Assembly (NCBI GenBank): GCA_963978895.1 | Contig: OZ022246.1 | Coordinates: 16,856,049 to 16,920,048, forward strand | DNA length: 64,000 bases | Reading direction: 5' to 3' | From: Erpobdella octoculata | Lineage: Eukaryota > Annelida > Clitellata > Hirudinida > Erpobdellidae | In this document: piece by piece, positions 11,860-21,934 of the stretch | How the letters are laid out: every line of letters begins with the position of its first letter | Position numbering within the stretch: position 1 is the stretch's first letter | The notes under the pieces: model-generated | What the model was told of the DNA's origin: nothing | What the model saw: the letters and a program-made list of their open reading frames with translations, nothing else | Database searches by the model: none | Made by a program: the position numbers and the translations under genes

Positions 11860-12110
11860 CTGAAAAGTGATTTAAATCAAAATCAAACATAAATGTATTT
11901 AAATCACGTAAACTACTCGAAACTTGTTCAGTAAATGAATGTTGGCAGACCATATATCAGCATTTGCGGATATCCACTTGTCAGTTTTCATTTCTTCAGT
12001 TAGGCTAGACAGCATTTCAGTGTATTTCCCTTCAAGTTTACTTGAAAGCGTTTTGCGACACATAACTTTCTTGTTACCAGACAAACCTTCGACAAGTGCT
12101 GTAAAACTAG
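11860..12110 (-). pseudogene. hAT transposase fragment
   Basis: The minus-strand translation reads RKTLSSKLEGKYTEMLSSL followed by TDKWISANADIWSANIHLL. This is the start of the hAT catalytic domain, where the family has a (T/A)DIWS segment containing the first catalytic Asp. Only about 60 residues are open; the rest is lost. Confidence 0.6.
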
Positions 12111-12702
12111 CTTCTCAACTGTTGCTAATAGATACATTTCACATACCAGGTATTGCATAATCAACTTGTCAACTTGATTTTGCGTTATTGATTTCCCCCG
12201 ATTGCTATCAACATATTCGGCAACCTTGGTGTTTCCATCTTTATCCTTTTTGATTTTGACTGAATAATGCTTCCTGATCTTTTAGCCATCCTGTGTTCTT
12301 CAAACGATTTTACAAAGCTTGGGTGAACCATTTATAGTTAAACAAATACAATACAACATTGAATCAGATATTTATATTATTTCGGCACTCCATTCAGAAG
12401 ATCGTAACAAATTAAAAATCGTGATCAAATTATCAGTTAGGTCAAATTGGTATCGTATTTATATAATGTTAAGTTGTTAACTTGCTAGTGCTACTTTATG
12501 CAACTATGTGTGCTGTAGCCTATACGGTACCCACCTTGACATGTCTGATGAGTATATCGATGTCCTTCAAAAGTAGCGGATCGTTTCGATATAATCGTAT
12601 GGATACATCGAGGGAAATCGATGCATCGATGTATATCTAACGGAAACATTTATTGTAAGTGAAATCATTAGCACCAATGCTGCCTCGCAACGCCATCGAG
12701 TT

Positions 12703-13568
12703 TTGCAAATGTCTCCCAATGAATTGCAGCTACATCGAGCTGCTAATGCGATCTCCCAACGTTTAGCACGAGATCGTGCGGGTGAGGCAGTTCGTAACGA
12801 AGCAATTAACTTCAACGAAACTCAATTCGATCAACATGATTGTGGTGAATTTGATGTTTTATGTACTTCATGTCGATCAAGAAATTTTGCTGCAGAGCAA
12901 CCATCAGATGGACTATTCACTTCATGTTGTCGAAAAGGCAAAGTAATGTTGCCAAAACCAATTGACATTCACGGTAATAAACTTGAATATCCCGATTTTC
13001 TTAAAAGCCTCATGTCAGCACAGCCAATCCAGATAGACAAAATTTTCGACAACATATTCGATCATACAACAGCGCAGTTTCTTTCGCTTCCATGGGCGCA
13101 AAAATTTTTGATTTGCCTGGCAGAGGACCTTATGTTTTTAAAATTCATGGAACAATTTATCATCGAACCTCCCATTTACTGTCACCTGCTGGCCAAGCGC
13201 CACAATTTGCGCAAATTTAAGTACTTGATAGTACGCAAGCCACAGAAGTACGTCAAGAAAATGAAGCAAATGAAAATTGTCGTTCTGATATTTTAGATCG
13301 CTTCTTCCGTGAACACAATAGACTAGCCCAAAGCTATCAATTGATGCGAGATATAGAAAATCAAGAAGCTGAACAAGCCATAGCAGCAGGAGAGCAAATT
13401 CTAATCATCAATATGGCACTGAGAAGAGATCGACAGTCAGATCAGCGAAGATACAATGCACCGACAAGTAATGAAGTGGCCATGATTTTTGTGAATGAAG
13501 ACGGAGAGCCACCATTTGATAATAACGGTCGCCGTATTTTAAAACTTCCGTCATTTTTGACGGGCTAT
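12703..13568 (+). pseudogene. Helitron Rep/helicase N-terminal fragment
   Basis: The first part (QRLARDRAGEAVRNEAINF; CTSCRSRNFAAEQPSDGLF; CCRKGKV) is the cysteine-bearing N-terminal region that precedes the Rep domain in animal Helitron proteins. After a frameshift near 13090 the family text resumes in other frames ([41 protein letters not shown]). It stops exactly at the 3' hairpin at 13542. The Rep motifs and the helicase are absent, so it is non-functional. A different Helitron copy at 35370-36785 supplies the later domains. Confidence 0.7.
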
Positions 13569-13574
13569 CTCTAG

Positions 13575-13614
<40 letters not shown>

Positions 13615-13663
13615 TGTATATGTATATATATATATGTATATATATATACATATATATATATAC

Positions 13664-13694
<31 letters not shown>

Positions 13695-13695
13695 C

Positions 13696-13731
<36 letters not shown>

Positions 13732-13736
13732 TTCGA
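13575..13736. repeat. (TA)n/(TATG)n microsatellite
   Basis: Interrupted TA array with TATG/CATA punctuation. It separates the Helitron end from a Penelope fragment whose coding frame runs straight into the TA tail. Confidence 0.95.
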
Positions 13737-13920
13737 GCGTAGTTTGGCGTTATATTTTCTTTTAAACACACTCCGTTGAAAACTATGGCCCACTTGGCGT
13801 TTATCAATTTTTTTATGGTGCCCTCGATTTTGCGGTAGTTGAAAGACGTGAGACTTGTTTTAGATGTTTTATTAGGCTTACTGCAGTTTCGGAAATCCTT
13901 TTCCATCTTCAGAGCCGAAA
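13737..13920 (-). pseudogene. Penelope-like element 5' ORF fragment
   Basis: The minus-strand ORF starts at the ATG inside the hammerhead core at 13905. It reads [16 protein letters not shown]..., then [19 protein letters not shown] and NITPNYARN, and passes directly into TA repeats. The INAKW-xx-F-xx-xCLKxxITPxYV block recurs at 37236, 41034, 41578, 56474 and 56930 and is the N-terminal domain of a Penelope-like protein. No reverse transcriptase follows. All copies stop at the same point before a TA tail, as expected for a downstream partial repeat (pseudo-LTR) of the element. Confidence 0.65.
13875..13916 (-). ncRNA. Hammerhead ribozyme motif (type I, Penelope)
   Basis: Minus strand, in order: stem I GGCU; core CUGAAGA; a U; stem II GGAAA-AGGA-UUUCC; GAA; stem III AC-UGCA-GU; cleavage-site A; stem I AGCC. 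All invariant core bases are present (position 7 is free in the family). Stem III is only 2 bp, like the short-stem hammerheads described in Penelope-like elements. Atypical feature: one unpaired U lies between the core and stem II. The element's ATG spans core A9 and this U. Confidence 0.6.
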
Positions 13921-13940
13921 GTAATAAACAAAAAGTCAAC

Positions 13941-14122
13941 GTAAAATAAGAAACGGGCGACGAATCGAAACAAGTTAAATTAAATTAAATTAGAGTTCGA
14001 AACAAATTAAATTAAATTCCATTAGAGTGCAGAAAACGAGATTACTTTAAATTAAGTAAACGAGTGAGCGCTAAAGCATGAACTTTAATTTAACTTGTTT
14101 CGATTCGTCGCCCGTTTCTTAT
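13941..14122. repeat. Short inverted repeat around 13990-14082
   Basis: TAAGAAACGGGCGACGAATC... at 13948-13975 is repeated in inverse orientation at 14094-14122, with AT-rich spacer rich in TTAAATTAAA. The right arm abuts the left LTR of the element at 14123, so that LTR either inserted at or recombined with this palindrome. Confidence 0.7.
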
Positions 14123-14777
14123 TAAACGTAAAGGAATATGCTTTCTAGCGATTCGTAACGTTAAAGTCGAAGTTATTTATAACACAATATTTCTCGAATT
14201 TATTTTAACTTTATTATTCTTCCTTGAATATAATCTTTTACTTCACTCTAAACTGAATTATCTCACTTTGCAGAAGTTAGCCCGGTTCTGACAAATCTTT
14301 TGATAATTCCAATTTCCCTGCCCAGAACACTTCATTTTCTCAATGAAGACCACAAAAAGGAAAAGGACCAATACCAATTATATATATATACATATATATA
14401 TATACATATATATATATACATATATATATACATATATATATATATACATATATATATACATATATATATACATATATATATATACATATACATACATCCA
14501 TCCATGTATATATACACTCAAACACACATATACATATATATACATTAATGATACAAAAATTATACGCACACACAATGTCACAGGAGCATAAATATACATA
14601 TATACATACATATACATATATATATACACATATATACACACATATACACACATATACACACAGATACATTCATACATAAATGACTATTGTTTAAACACAA
14701 CCAAAATATGCACACATAATAAAATAAAATAAACAACTATTATGAAAATACGTAAGATGAATCATCTTCATCTTACA
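14123..14777 (-). mobile_element. 3' LTR of the Ty3-type element
   Basis: This copy is nearly identical to the LTR at 16724-17306, apart from a longer internal TA/CA microsatellite (655 against 583 bp). On the minus strand it begins TGTAAGATGAAGATG and should end ...ACGTTTACA, but here the last bases are lost at 14123. Immediately before it on the minus strand is GAAGAGGGGGGATA (14778-14791), a good polypurine tract. Confidence 0.9.
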
Positions 14778-14806
14778 TATCCCCCCTCTTCGAAAAAAGG
14801 AACGCG

Positions 14807-16051
14807 TTAGCGTTTATTGATTACATCGTCACTCTCTTTACGACTAAGAAAGTCAGCACCGATGTTTTCCTTGCCTTTGAAATAGTTTACTTTCAACTTA
14901 TTCTCAATCTCTATCTCTCTGCGTGCTATGTCAACAGGACGGGCATCTCCGAAGATTGCCGAATTCAACTTTCCATCTTTCCCCACTCCTCCATGTTGGC
15001 CTCTAGGCAGCAGATTGAGCCTTGGTCTTTCTTTTGGCGGATTCAAAGCCTGAACTTTTGCCTCAACTTTATTTCCTACCTTTGAATAGGCAGACGTGTT
15101 TCTTTCCTTGCTTTGATACAGCTCCGAGTTAGCCGACGATTTTCTATAATTTACCCGAACATTCCTCTGTGTGCTGTCGTAGTTAAGAGCGGATTTCTGA
15201 CCAAAGCGTTTTTCTGCAACCATTGCATCCAAACCTCTTACTCCTTCGACATTTCCCAGCACGAGATCGCAAAGTAGGTTTTTCATGCACACAACCTCTC
15301 TGGTTCCTCTGAACCAGTCTGTTTTGATTTTTACCACTGCTGTTGGAGCTACCCGAACTGTGCCGTCGATCAAAACACAGGGTCTTGTTCTTCCGGTCAT
15401 CTGACGCGGGTGCACTAATGATTCCTTTACCATTATGGCAGTACAGCCAGTGTCCCTCAAAACTTTTACCGGTTTTCTGTTCACAAACCCTCTGGTTAAT
15501 TCAAACTTTTCCCCTGAGTGAAAACAACCATCCGCTATTACCGGTGAAAAGCAGCCACATTTTAATTGGACCTCATTCATTTTACCTTCCATCACCATGG
15601 CCGCGCATGCATTCACTACTCCAGAGTCTTTGCATGGAGGTGTCATGGTGGCCTCTCTACGTGTTTGGCACATGACTGGAGTTGCTTGAGTGCCTTGCCT
15701 GTAGTCCCTAGCCAAATGTCCAGCTTGATGACAATCCTTTGCCATATGGCCCAGCTTATTGCAATTGTAACAGCGTGGTCCAACCATTCCCGAGTCAATG
15801 TCTGGTTGACTACGATTTCCGCTAATCCTGCTTATGTTTTCGATTTTTGTCAAGCTTTTGACCGGGTGAGCTTGATTGTACTTGTTGACCCAGCGACTTA
15901 ACTCCTTGACGTCACCGCTTTCTTTCTCCAACAAATATTCAGCCATTCCCGACGGACACTTTCCAAAGAACTGTTCTTTTAAAACCAAAAACAATAAGTT
16001 TTTTGTACCCGCGAGATCCACCCAGCGCCTGAGGTAACTATCCAGTCGCAC
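14807..16051 (-). CDS. Ty3-type gag C-terminus and protease fused to an RNase H tail
   Basis: This 414-residue minus-strand ORF starts in the gag capsid (LVRLDSYLRRW; VLKEQFFGKCPSGMAEYL). It has zinc knuckles (CYNCNKLGHMAKDC, then a second degenerate one) and a retropepsin core (LRDTGCTAIMV). A linker then passes straight into YFKGKENIGADFLSRKES, the last strand and helix of the Ty3 RNase H domain. All of the reverse transcriptase, most of RNase H and the integrase are missing, with no stop at the join. The element is therefore an internal-deletion derivative. A frameshift near 16145 separates it from the gag start at 16629. Mobility would depend on proteins from another copy. Confidence 0.8.
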   Translation of the reverse strand: MRLDSYLRRWVDLAGTKNLLFLVLKEQFFGKCPSGMAEYLLEKESGDVKELSRWVNKYNQAHPVKSLTKIENISRISGNRSQPDIDSGMVGPRCYNCNKLGHMAKDCHQAGHLARDYRQGTQATPVMCQTRREATMTPPCKDSGVVNACAAMVMEGKMNEVQLKCGCFSPVIADGCFHSGEKFELTRGFVNRKPVKVLRDTGCTAIMVKESLVHPRQMTGRTRPCVLIDGTVRVAPTAVVKIKTDWFRGTREVVCMKNLLCDLVLGNVEGVRGLDAMVAEKRFGQKSALNYDSTQRNVRVNYRKSSANSELYQSKERNTSAYSKVGNKVEAKVQALNPPKERPRLNLLPRGQHGGVGKDGKLNSAIFGDARPVDIARREIEIENKLKVNYFKGKENIGADFLSRKESDDVINKR

Positions 16052-16101
16052 CAGATACTGTTCCCAAGTCTCTTCTGGTTCAAGCTTTGACTCTCGAAAC
16101 T

Positions 16102-16629
16102 TTATGCGGTAGTCTTCTGCCGACTTCCCAAAAGGCGGAGTAGTGCCTCTTTTACCGACTCGTAATCCTGCATCTGACTATCGCTGAGTTGGCCAAACAC
16201 TTCCAATGTCTTCGCACTCAGCAGAGAACCCAGAAGCATTCCCCAACCCTTTTTCGGATGATCATTTGCCGTGGCCAATGCCTCAAAACGGAGCAGAAAA
16301 GCGTCCACGTCGTCACCTTCCGAGAACTTTGGATATGGTATTGTTGTTACCTCTACCTTTGGCTCTTTTTTCGTTAGGGCCTCTAATTCCAGCTTCTTCA
16401 ATTCATGCTCTCGTTGCTCGCGCTCACGCAGAAGTTGAAATTCACGTTCAGCTATTTTTTCCTCACGTTCTCGTTCTCGTTCTTCCCGTTCTTGCTGAGC
16501 CTTTTTATCCTCGCGTTCTTCCAATCTCCTAACTCTTTCTTCATCCTTCAACTCTTTGACGTAATTCCTTAAATCTTCTCCGGAATAGCCCAGAGCCTGT
16601 CCCATCGAAATGAATTTCTCGTCAGACAT
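16102..16629 (-). CDS. Ty3-type gag N-terminus
   Basis: A 175-residue ORF begins MSDEKFISMGQALGYSG. A long charged coiled coil (E/R-rich heptads, residues about 30-85) follows, then the capsid start (PKFSEGDDVDAFLLRFEALA). It ends by frameshift near 16145; the next frame (14807-16051) continues the capsid. The ATG at 16629 lies about 95 bases downstream of the 5' LTR, a normal leader. The primer-binding site starts TTGGTGACCTCGACG (minus strand, 16709-16723), directly against the LTR. Confidence 0.8.
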   Translation of the reverse strand: MSDEKFISMGQALGYSGEDLRNYVKELKDEERVRRLEEREDKKAQQEREEREREREEKIAEREFQLLREREQREHELKKLELEALTKKEPKVEVTTIPYPKFSEGDDVDAFLLRFEALATANDHPKKGWGMLLGSLLSAKTLEVFGQLSDSQMQDYESVKEALLRLLGSRQKTTA

Positions 16630-16723
16630 CTTTCACAGAAAAAAAAATCGGTCACTTGTGATCAAATAACTTTAGAAAATATATTTACGGATGAAAAATG
16701 CGTAAATACGTCGAGGTCACCAA

Positions 16724-17306
16724 TGTAAACGTAGAGGAATATGCTTTCTAGCGATTCGTAACGTTAAAGTCGAAGTTATTTATAACACAATATTTCTCGA
16801 ATTTATTTTAACTTTATTATTCTTCCTTGAATATAATCTTTTACTTCACTCTAAACTGAATTATCTCACTTTGCAGAAGTTAGCCCGGTTCTGACAAATC
16901 TTTTGATAATTCCAATTTCCCTGCCCAGAACACTTCATTTTCTCAATGAAGACCACAAAAAGGAAAAGGACCAATACCAATTATATATATATACATATAT
17001 ATATATATATACATATACATACATCCATCCATGTATATATACACTCAAACACACATATACATATATATACATTAATGATACAAAAATTATACGCACACAC
17101 AATGTCACAGGAGCATAAATATACATATATACATACATATACATATATATATATACACATATATACACACATATACACACATATACACACAGATACATTC
17201 ATACATAAATGACTATTGTTTAAACACAACCAAAATATGCACACATAATAAAATAAAATAAACAACTATTATGAAAATACGTAAGATGAATCATCTTCAT
17301 CTTACA
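16724..17306 (-). mobile_element. 5' LTR of the Ty3-type element
   Basis: 583 bp LTR with TG...CA ends on the minus strand (TGTAAGATGAAG ... ACGTTTACA). It differs from the 3' LTR mostly in microsatellite length, so insertion was fairly recent. A diverged relative of the LTR edge occurs at 61913. Confidence 0.92.
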
Positions 17307-17780
17307 GTCGGCACTTTAGGAACAGTTTGCTTATAGCCCTTTTGCGACTCTTTCTCAACCTCTCACGCTACAGTTCAGCACAGCAACCGTCCAACAACTA
17401 ATTATGACAGCTGATTTTGTACACCTACTTGTGTAAAAAATTTTCAAATGGTTGAGAAAAAAAATTGAATCAAAAATTGTTTCGATTAATTAATTTCATT
17501 TCCTGTAGAGGATCATTTTTGATGGCGATTTATTCATGCGTCTGCTGAGAATAGCTGATCGTCAGAAAAAAGAACATACATTTTGGGGCTAAGAAAATAT
17601 TTTTTGTTTTTATTAAATTAAAAATGTATGAAAATGCACAACCGATCTCATACACTCAAGAAAATTTAAAAAAAATGCATTAAAACCAAGTCGAATTTTG
17701 AATACTTTCACATTTATTGGAGACCAAATAATTTTTTTCAGTAATTTAGGTTATTGTGAAAAATATCACCTTCATATAAC
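17307..17780. other. No recognised gene
   Basis: AT-rich sequence upstream of the receptor gene. It has no transposon or coding similarity that I can recognise. It could contain 5' UTR or promoter of the receptor, but nothing specific is visible. Confidence 0.4.
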
Positions 17781-17782
17781 AC

Positions 17783-18010
17783 TAGATGATGATGTTGATG
17801 ACGGTCACGACAAGGAATGCAAAAGCGATAATAATGACGACGATAATGTTGACGACGACGACGAAGATGACGATGATGACAATGAGGATTATGATGATTA
17901 TGATGAGTATAATAATTATGATGATTATTATGATTAGGATGATTAGGATGATTATGATGATTATGATGATTATGATGATTATGATGAATATGACAATGAT
18001 GTCGTTTATA
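17783..18010. repeat. (GAT)n imperfect trinucleotide array
   Basis: GATGATGAC / TATGAT units run for about 225 bases; a smaller related array lies in the intron at 18690-18760. The Asp-rich and Met/Ile-rich ORFs are artefacts of the repeat. Confidence 0.9.
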
Positions 18011-18271
18011 GTAGATCTGATGATGAACAGGAGTTAGAGTGTGCAGAATGACAGCTCCCGTCTGTAATTGGATTTAATGCACATCTCGATTAGAATGAGC
18101 GAAATCAACTCAATTTTTTTTTTCAAAAACATGTTCATGATTGTTACTTACGTGAACGAGTTTTTTATCCGATTGATTAAATGCAGCAATAACAAAACAT
18201 TTTGCTTACTGTTTTTGTTCTGTTTCAATTAAACTTTAATATAAAAAAATATCACAGGCTGATTTATTTCA

Positions 18272-18648
18272 ATGCCAAGCATAAACATGTTCAAAAGCAA
18301 CAGCAAAATTCCTTACCTCATCAATAATTTTAGTTTTATTGACTCGTCTTCTCATAACTTCTTTCATCAAGATGAATCAACTCTTAAATTCCATCCAACA
18401 GCCAACTTTACGACGGAATTTAACCACACAGAAGACATGGATGTTGGTCTGGCCGCTCTTAAACTCACTTTACTGTGTACCATCATAGTAACTGCAGTAG
18501 GAGGTAACATGCTGGTCATTCTCAGCGTTTGTAAGTATCACAACTTGAGAACAAGAGCGAATGTTTTTATTGTTTCCCTGGCATTTGCTGATCTGTTGGT
18601 AGCACTACTCGTCATGCCGTTCAGTGCTAGTCAAGAAATAGCTGACAG
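18272..18648 (+). CDS. Octopamine-beta-like amine GPCR, exon 1 (TM1-TM2)
   Basis: This exon encodes the extracellular N-terminus and first two membrane helices of a class A amine receptor. The N-terminus carries NFS, NFT and NHT glycosylation sequons. TM1 (about residues 61-85) holds GGNMLVILSV with the conserved Asn. TM2 holds NVFIVSLAFADLLVALLVMP with the L-A-x-x-D core. The exon ends GCTGACAG followed by GTGATT at 18649, a phase-2 donor. Joining to 26012 rebuilds an Arg codon and continues with WLFGKLACD at the start of TM3. The first in-frame Met was chosen as start; a Met at residue 55 is a weaker alternative. The receptor should bind a biogenic amine and couple to a G protein in the plasma membrane. 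Confidence 0.88.
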
Positions 18649-18950
18649 GTGATTTATTTATTTTTAAAGCGCTTCATTGTTAAATCCTTCATGATGATTA
18701 TGATAATTATGATAATTATGATGATCATGATGATTATGATTATGATGATTATGATATATGATGCTTCACCGTGTTTGCTTGCTTGCTTTCTTGGTAACCA
18801 TACGTTGGACCCTTAACCACTTAAAAAAACCAGCTTCACATATTTTTAAATTTTCAGATCGATTGGAAAAAATTTGAGTGAAATATAGAATACAACCAAT
18901 TAAAACTTACATTGTTTAAAATAAATTTTATGTAGATAAAAAACCATCAA

Positions 18951-19900
18951 TTTTTATTACAACGCTTATATTAACTTGCAACGTTGTTTGTTGTTTGTAG
19001 TTTGTAAATTTATTGTTATTTCAGCGCAAGTGTTGTTTTTCAAAACACCGCGTCTCGTCCGATCAACGAAGTTAGCAACGTCGAGCTCGGTTAGTACTTC
19101 GATGGGTGCCATTAAATACATTTAATACGTTTAAAGATTAAAAAAAAATGTAAACACAGAAAAATGAAAAATAGTGAAACATATAAATAATATTTAAAAT
19201 TATAAAAAAAATAAACACTAAAAAATAAAATAAAGTATAAAAAATATTTTTTTTAAAACAACGCTCGTATACTAATGTAATAAAAAGTTAAAAATATTAT
19301 TAGAGTACATATTAACATTTTTTTAACTAAACTTTTTGTTTTGAATATAAGAGCGTTGGGCGGGTATTCGGACTTTTCATCAAAGTACGATTCATCAAGG
19401 GACTGTTCATCAAGGAATATTCATAAACGGACTATTCATCAAGAGTCCATTAATCAAAGGATTATTCATCAAAAGGACGGTTCAGCATTAGGACTGTTCA
19501 GCATTAGGACTGTTCAGCATTAGGACTGTTCATATAATGTCTATTCATCAAGAGGACTATTTATCAAATATTTAATTTTGAAGCCACTCCTTTTCCAACA
19601 ATCTTTATCAAAGATTAATAGTCTCTTAATGAATAGTCCGTTTATGAATGGTCCTTGATGAACAGTCCCTTGATGAATCGTCCTTTGATGAAAAAGTCCG
19701 CATTCCGCCCAACGCTTTTATATTCAAAAAAAAAAGTTTAGTTCAAAAAATGTTAATATTATTTTTAACTTTTTAGTACATTAGTATACGAGCGTTGCTT
19801 AAAAAATTATTTTTTATACTTTATTTTATTTTTTAGTGTTTATTTTTTTTATAAATTTAAATTTAAATTTTATTTGATAGTCAAAGAAATATCTATGTTC
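18951..19900. repeat. Foldback element with ATTCATCAAGGACTGTTC repeats
   Basis: The left arm (about 19195-19560) and right arm (about 19600-19865) are inverted copies: AGAGCGTTGGGCGG against CCGCCCAACGCTTTTATATTC, and ACGCTCGTATACTAATGTA against its complement. Between them, short units such as TTCATCAAGGGACTGTTCA face inverse units (TGATGAACAGTCC). The outer left flank (18951-19140; ACAACGCTTATATTAACTTG) recurs at the window's right end (63873-64000). It is probably a foldback or MITE-like transposon. It lies in the receptor intron. Confidence 0.65.
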
Positions 19901-19949
19901 ATTGACTTTTAGTTGGTATTGTCCGTCCGAAGTCGATTAGTCTTACCTT

Positions 19950-20480
19950 ACCGGATTAAGTAAGCTATCGGATTATTTGAGTGTTTCCCTGATACTCCTC
20001 AGTCTTTTCCTCAATGTTTTACGCAATGGTCTGGTGATAATCTTGACCACAACGTTATCACTTTAGATGGAAGTGAAAGGTACTTTCACGGTATGGGCAT
20101 CATATCAATGTTTACTCCGTGTAATCGATTAGGGTCAGGACACTTTGCTGAATCAGCTGTATCCCGATTGTCACGCCTAAAATCCAGTTGTGTTGTGAAA
20201 AACCGAGGTATTCCTATATTGGGATACACATTCCCCGAAAGTCATCATTATCATTGATGCATTCATCCAAACTGAACATAGTATGTCGTCTGTTTCGTGT
20301 CTTGATGAAATATTTGGGCAGCATTGGTCATGTCATAGCTGGCTCAGGTTTGACAGAAGCGCTGCAGTGCTGTTATGGACCCACAGCCATAACTCACATG
20401 ATGACAGGGAAGGCAGTGGCTATGTTGAAATTGAAATTATTTATGGATTTATATGTATGCTTTTTAATATATGTATATTA
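19950..20480 (+). pseudogene. Decayed transposon-coding fragment
   Basis: Short open pieces in different frames read CFTQWSGDNLDHNVITLDG, then YFHGMGII, and GSIGHVIAGSGLTEALQCCY then AITHMMTGKAVA. These recall text common in multicopy proteins of invertebrate transposons, but I cannot assign the superfamily. Stops and frameshifts occur throughout. Confidence 0.35.
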
Positions 20481-21229
20481 AATAGTATGTAACAAGCAAT
20501 TTTCATAATAATCTTAATTTATTTTGCACATTTAGTCAAAAACGGCACATTAAAGTAGTTTATTTGTATTGGTATATAATGTTGCGAGACAAGTTTTAAC
20601 TTATGTATATTTTGCATTAGGTAGTTTTCATCTATAGATTGAGTTATTTTTATTTAAATGGATTTTAATAGCTGATATATTGTATATTTTAGGGAAAAAC
20701 GGCTCCATAAATCAGTTTATTTGTATTTTTTTGTGATAATTTTTAATGTTTGTATATCATGCAATAAGTAACAATAAAGCATTCGGCTTAAACTTTAGTT
20801 ATTTTCATCTAATTGGATTAAAAGAGCTGGCATATTCAATTATTTTACCGATTTTAAGGCCGATTTTGAAAATCGTCTGTAATTTTTTTATACGATGAGT
20901 TGGAAGGGTGGATTTTTAACTAATTGTTGCTAACACACATACCTACAAAACAAAATATCTAACTGCTTTGCTTCCAATTATGCCAGCTTTTTTTTAATTC
21001 TCCTGGACTATTAAGCTTAATTCCTAACTGTTGGATTTACTTTAAACGGATTACTTCTACCTGAATATAAAATAACTGTTTGAATTATCAAACAGTTATT
21101 TTAATTTTAAGTTTAATTCTATAACTGTTTGATTTGATTTACATCTCTAGTCTCTGCGTTGAACGATCATCAAATAGTTCGAAATGCCGAGCAGGGCCAT
21201 AAAGTTAGCAACGATTCCGGCAACGATTT

Positions 21230-21800
21230 CGGTATAGAAGGGAAACGGTCAATAGCGTCTGGCACTTAAAGTTCAGTTGTCATAAAAAAACTTATTTACA
21301 TATTTGAATTCAGCAAATAATTTACAAATAAATTCTAAAAATTTGCGATCACACAAAATTATTTATACTTTTCCTATTTATTTCCGGTTTTTTGAAGCCA
21401 AACTAATCGAGGGGCCTCGGTTATTTACGTCTGTCACCTGAAGTTCAAATTTTTAAAAATTAATTTTTTATTTTTGGATTAAGCAATAGGAATCAATTAA
21501 GTTTTTTGATCGCATGCTGTTATTTATATTTACTTTCTTATTCCAATGGACTTTCAGATGCGGAAATCGGTATAGAGGGGGAAACAGTCAATAGTGTCTG
21601 GCACTTAAAGTTCAATTGTTATAGAAAAATTTATTTACATATTTGAATTGAGCAAATAATTTACAGCTTAATTCCTAAAAATTGGCGATCGCACAAAATT
21701 ATTTTTTTCTCTTATTTATTTCCGGTTTTTCTAAGCCACACTGAAAAATCGAGGGGCCTCGGTTATTAACGTCTGCCACTTAAATTTCAAATTTTTTTAA
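21230..21800. repeat. Two-copy tandem of about 340 bp
   Basis: CGGTATAGAAGGGAAACGGT with GTCTGGCACTTAAAGTTCA (21231) recurs in diverged form about 340 bases on (21570). In both, GAGGGGCCTCGGTTATT... follows about 170 bases later. No coding; probably a transposon end repeated in tandem next to the P-like element. Confidence 0.6.
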
Positions 21801-21934
21801 TTTAATTTTTACATTTTTGGATTAAGCACATAATTTACTATAAGAATCAATTAAACTTCTTGATCACACAATCTTATTTCTGTCTAAAATATACTTTTTG
21901 TGTCTAATAAAATCGTTGCTAACTTCATGTACCT

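Larger units (their letters stand above)
11567..13574. mobile_element. Segment bounded by two inverted Helitron-type 3' ends
   Basis: The right end reads CCGTCA-TTTT-TGACGG hairpin, then GCTATCTCTAG and a host T (13542-13575). The left end is the same sequence inverted (11567-11602; CTAGAGACAGTCCGTCAAAA...), again next to a host T on its own strand. Both ends therefore carry the 3'-type signature, facing outward. Inside lie a minus-strand hAT fragment and a plus-strand Helitron N-terminal coding fragment. The ends are seen; calling them Helitron termini is an inference from the hairpin plus CTAG-T pattern. Confidence 0.6.
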
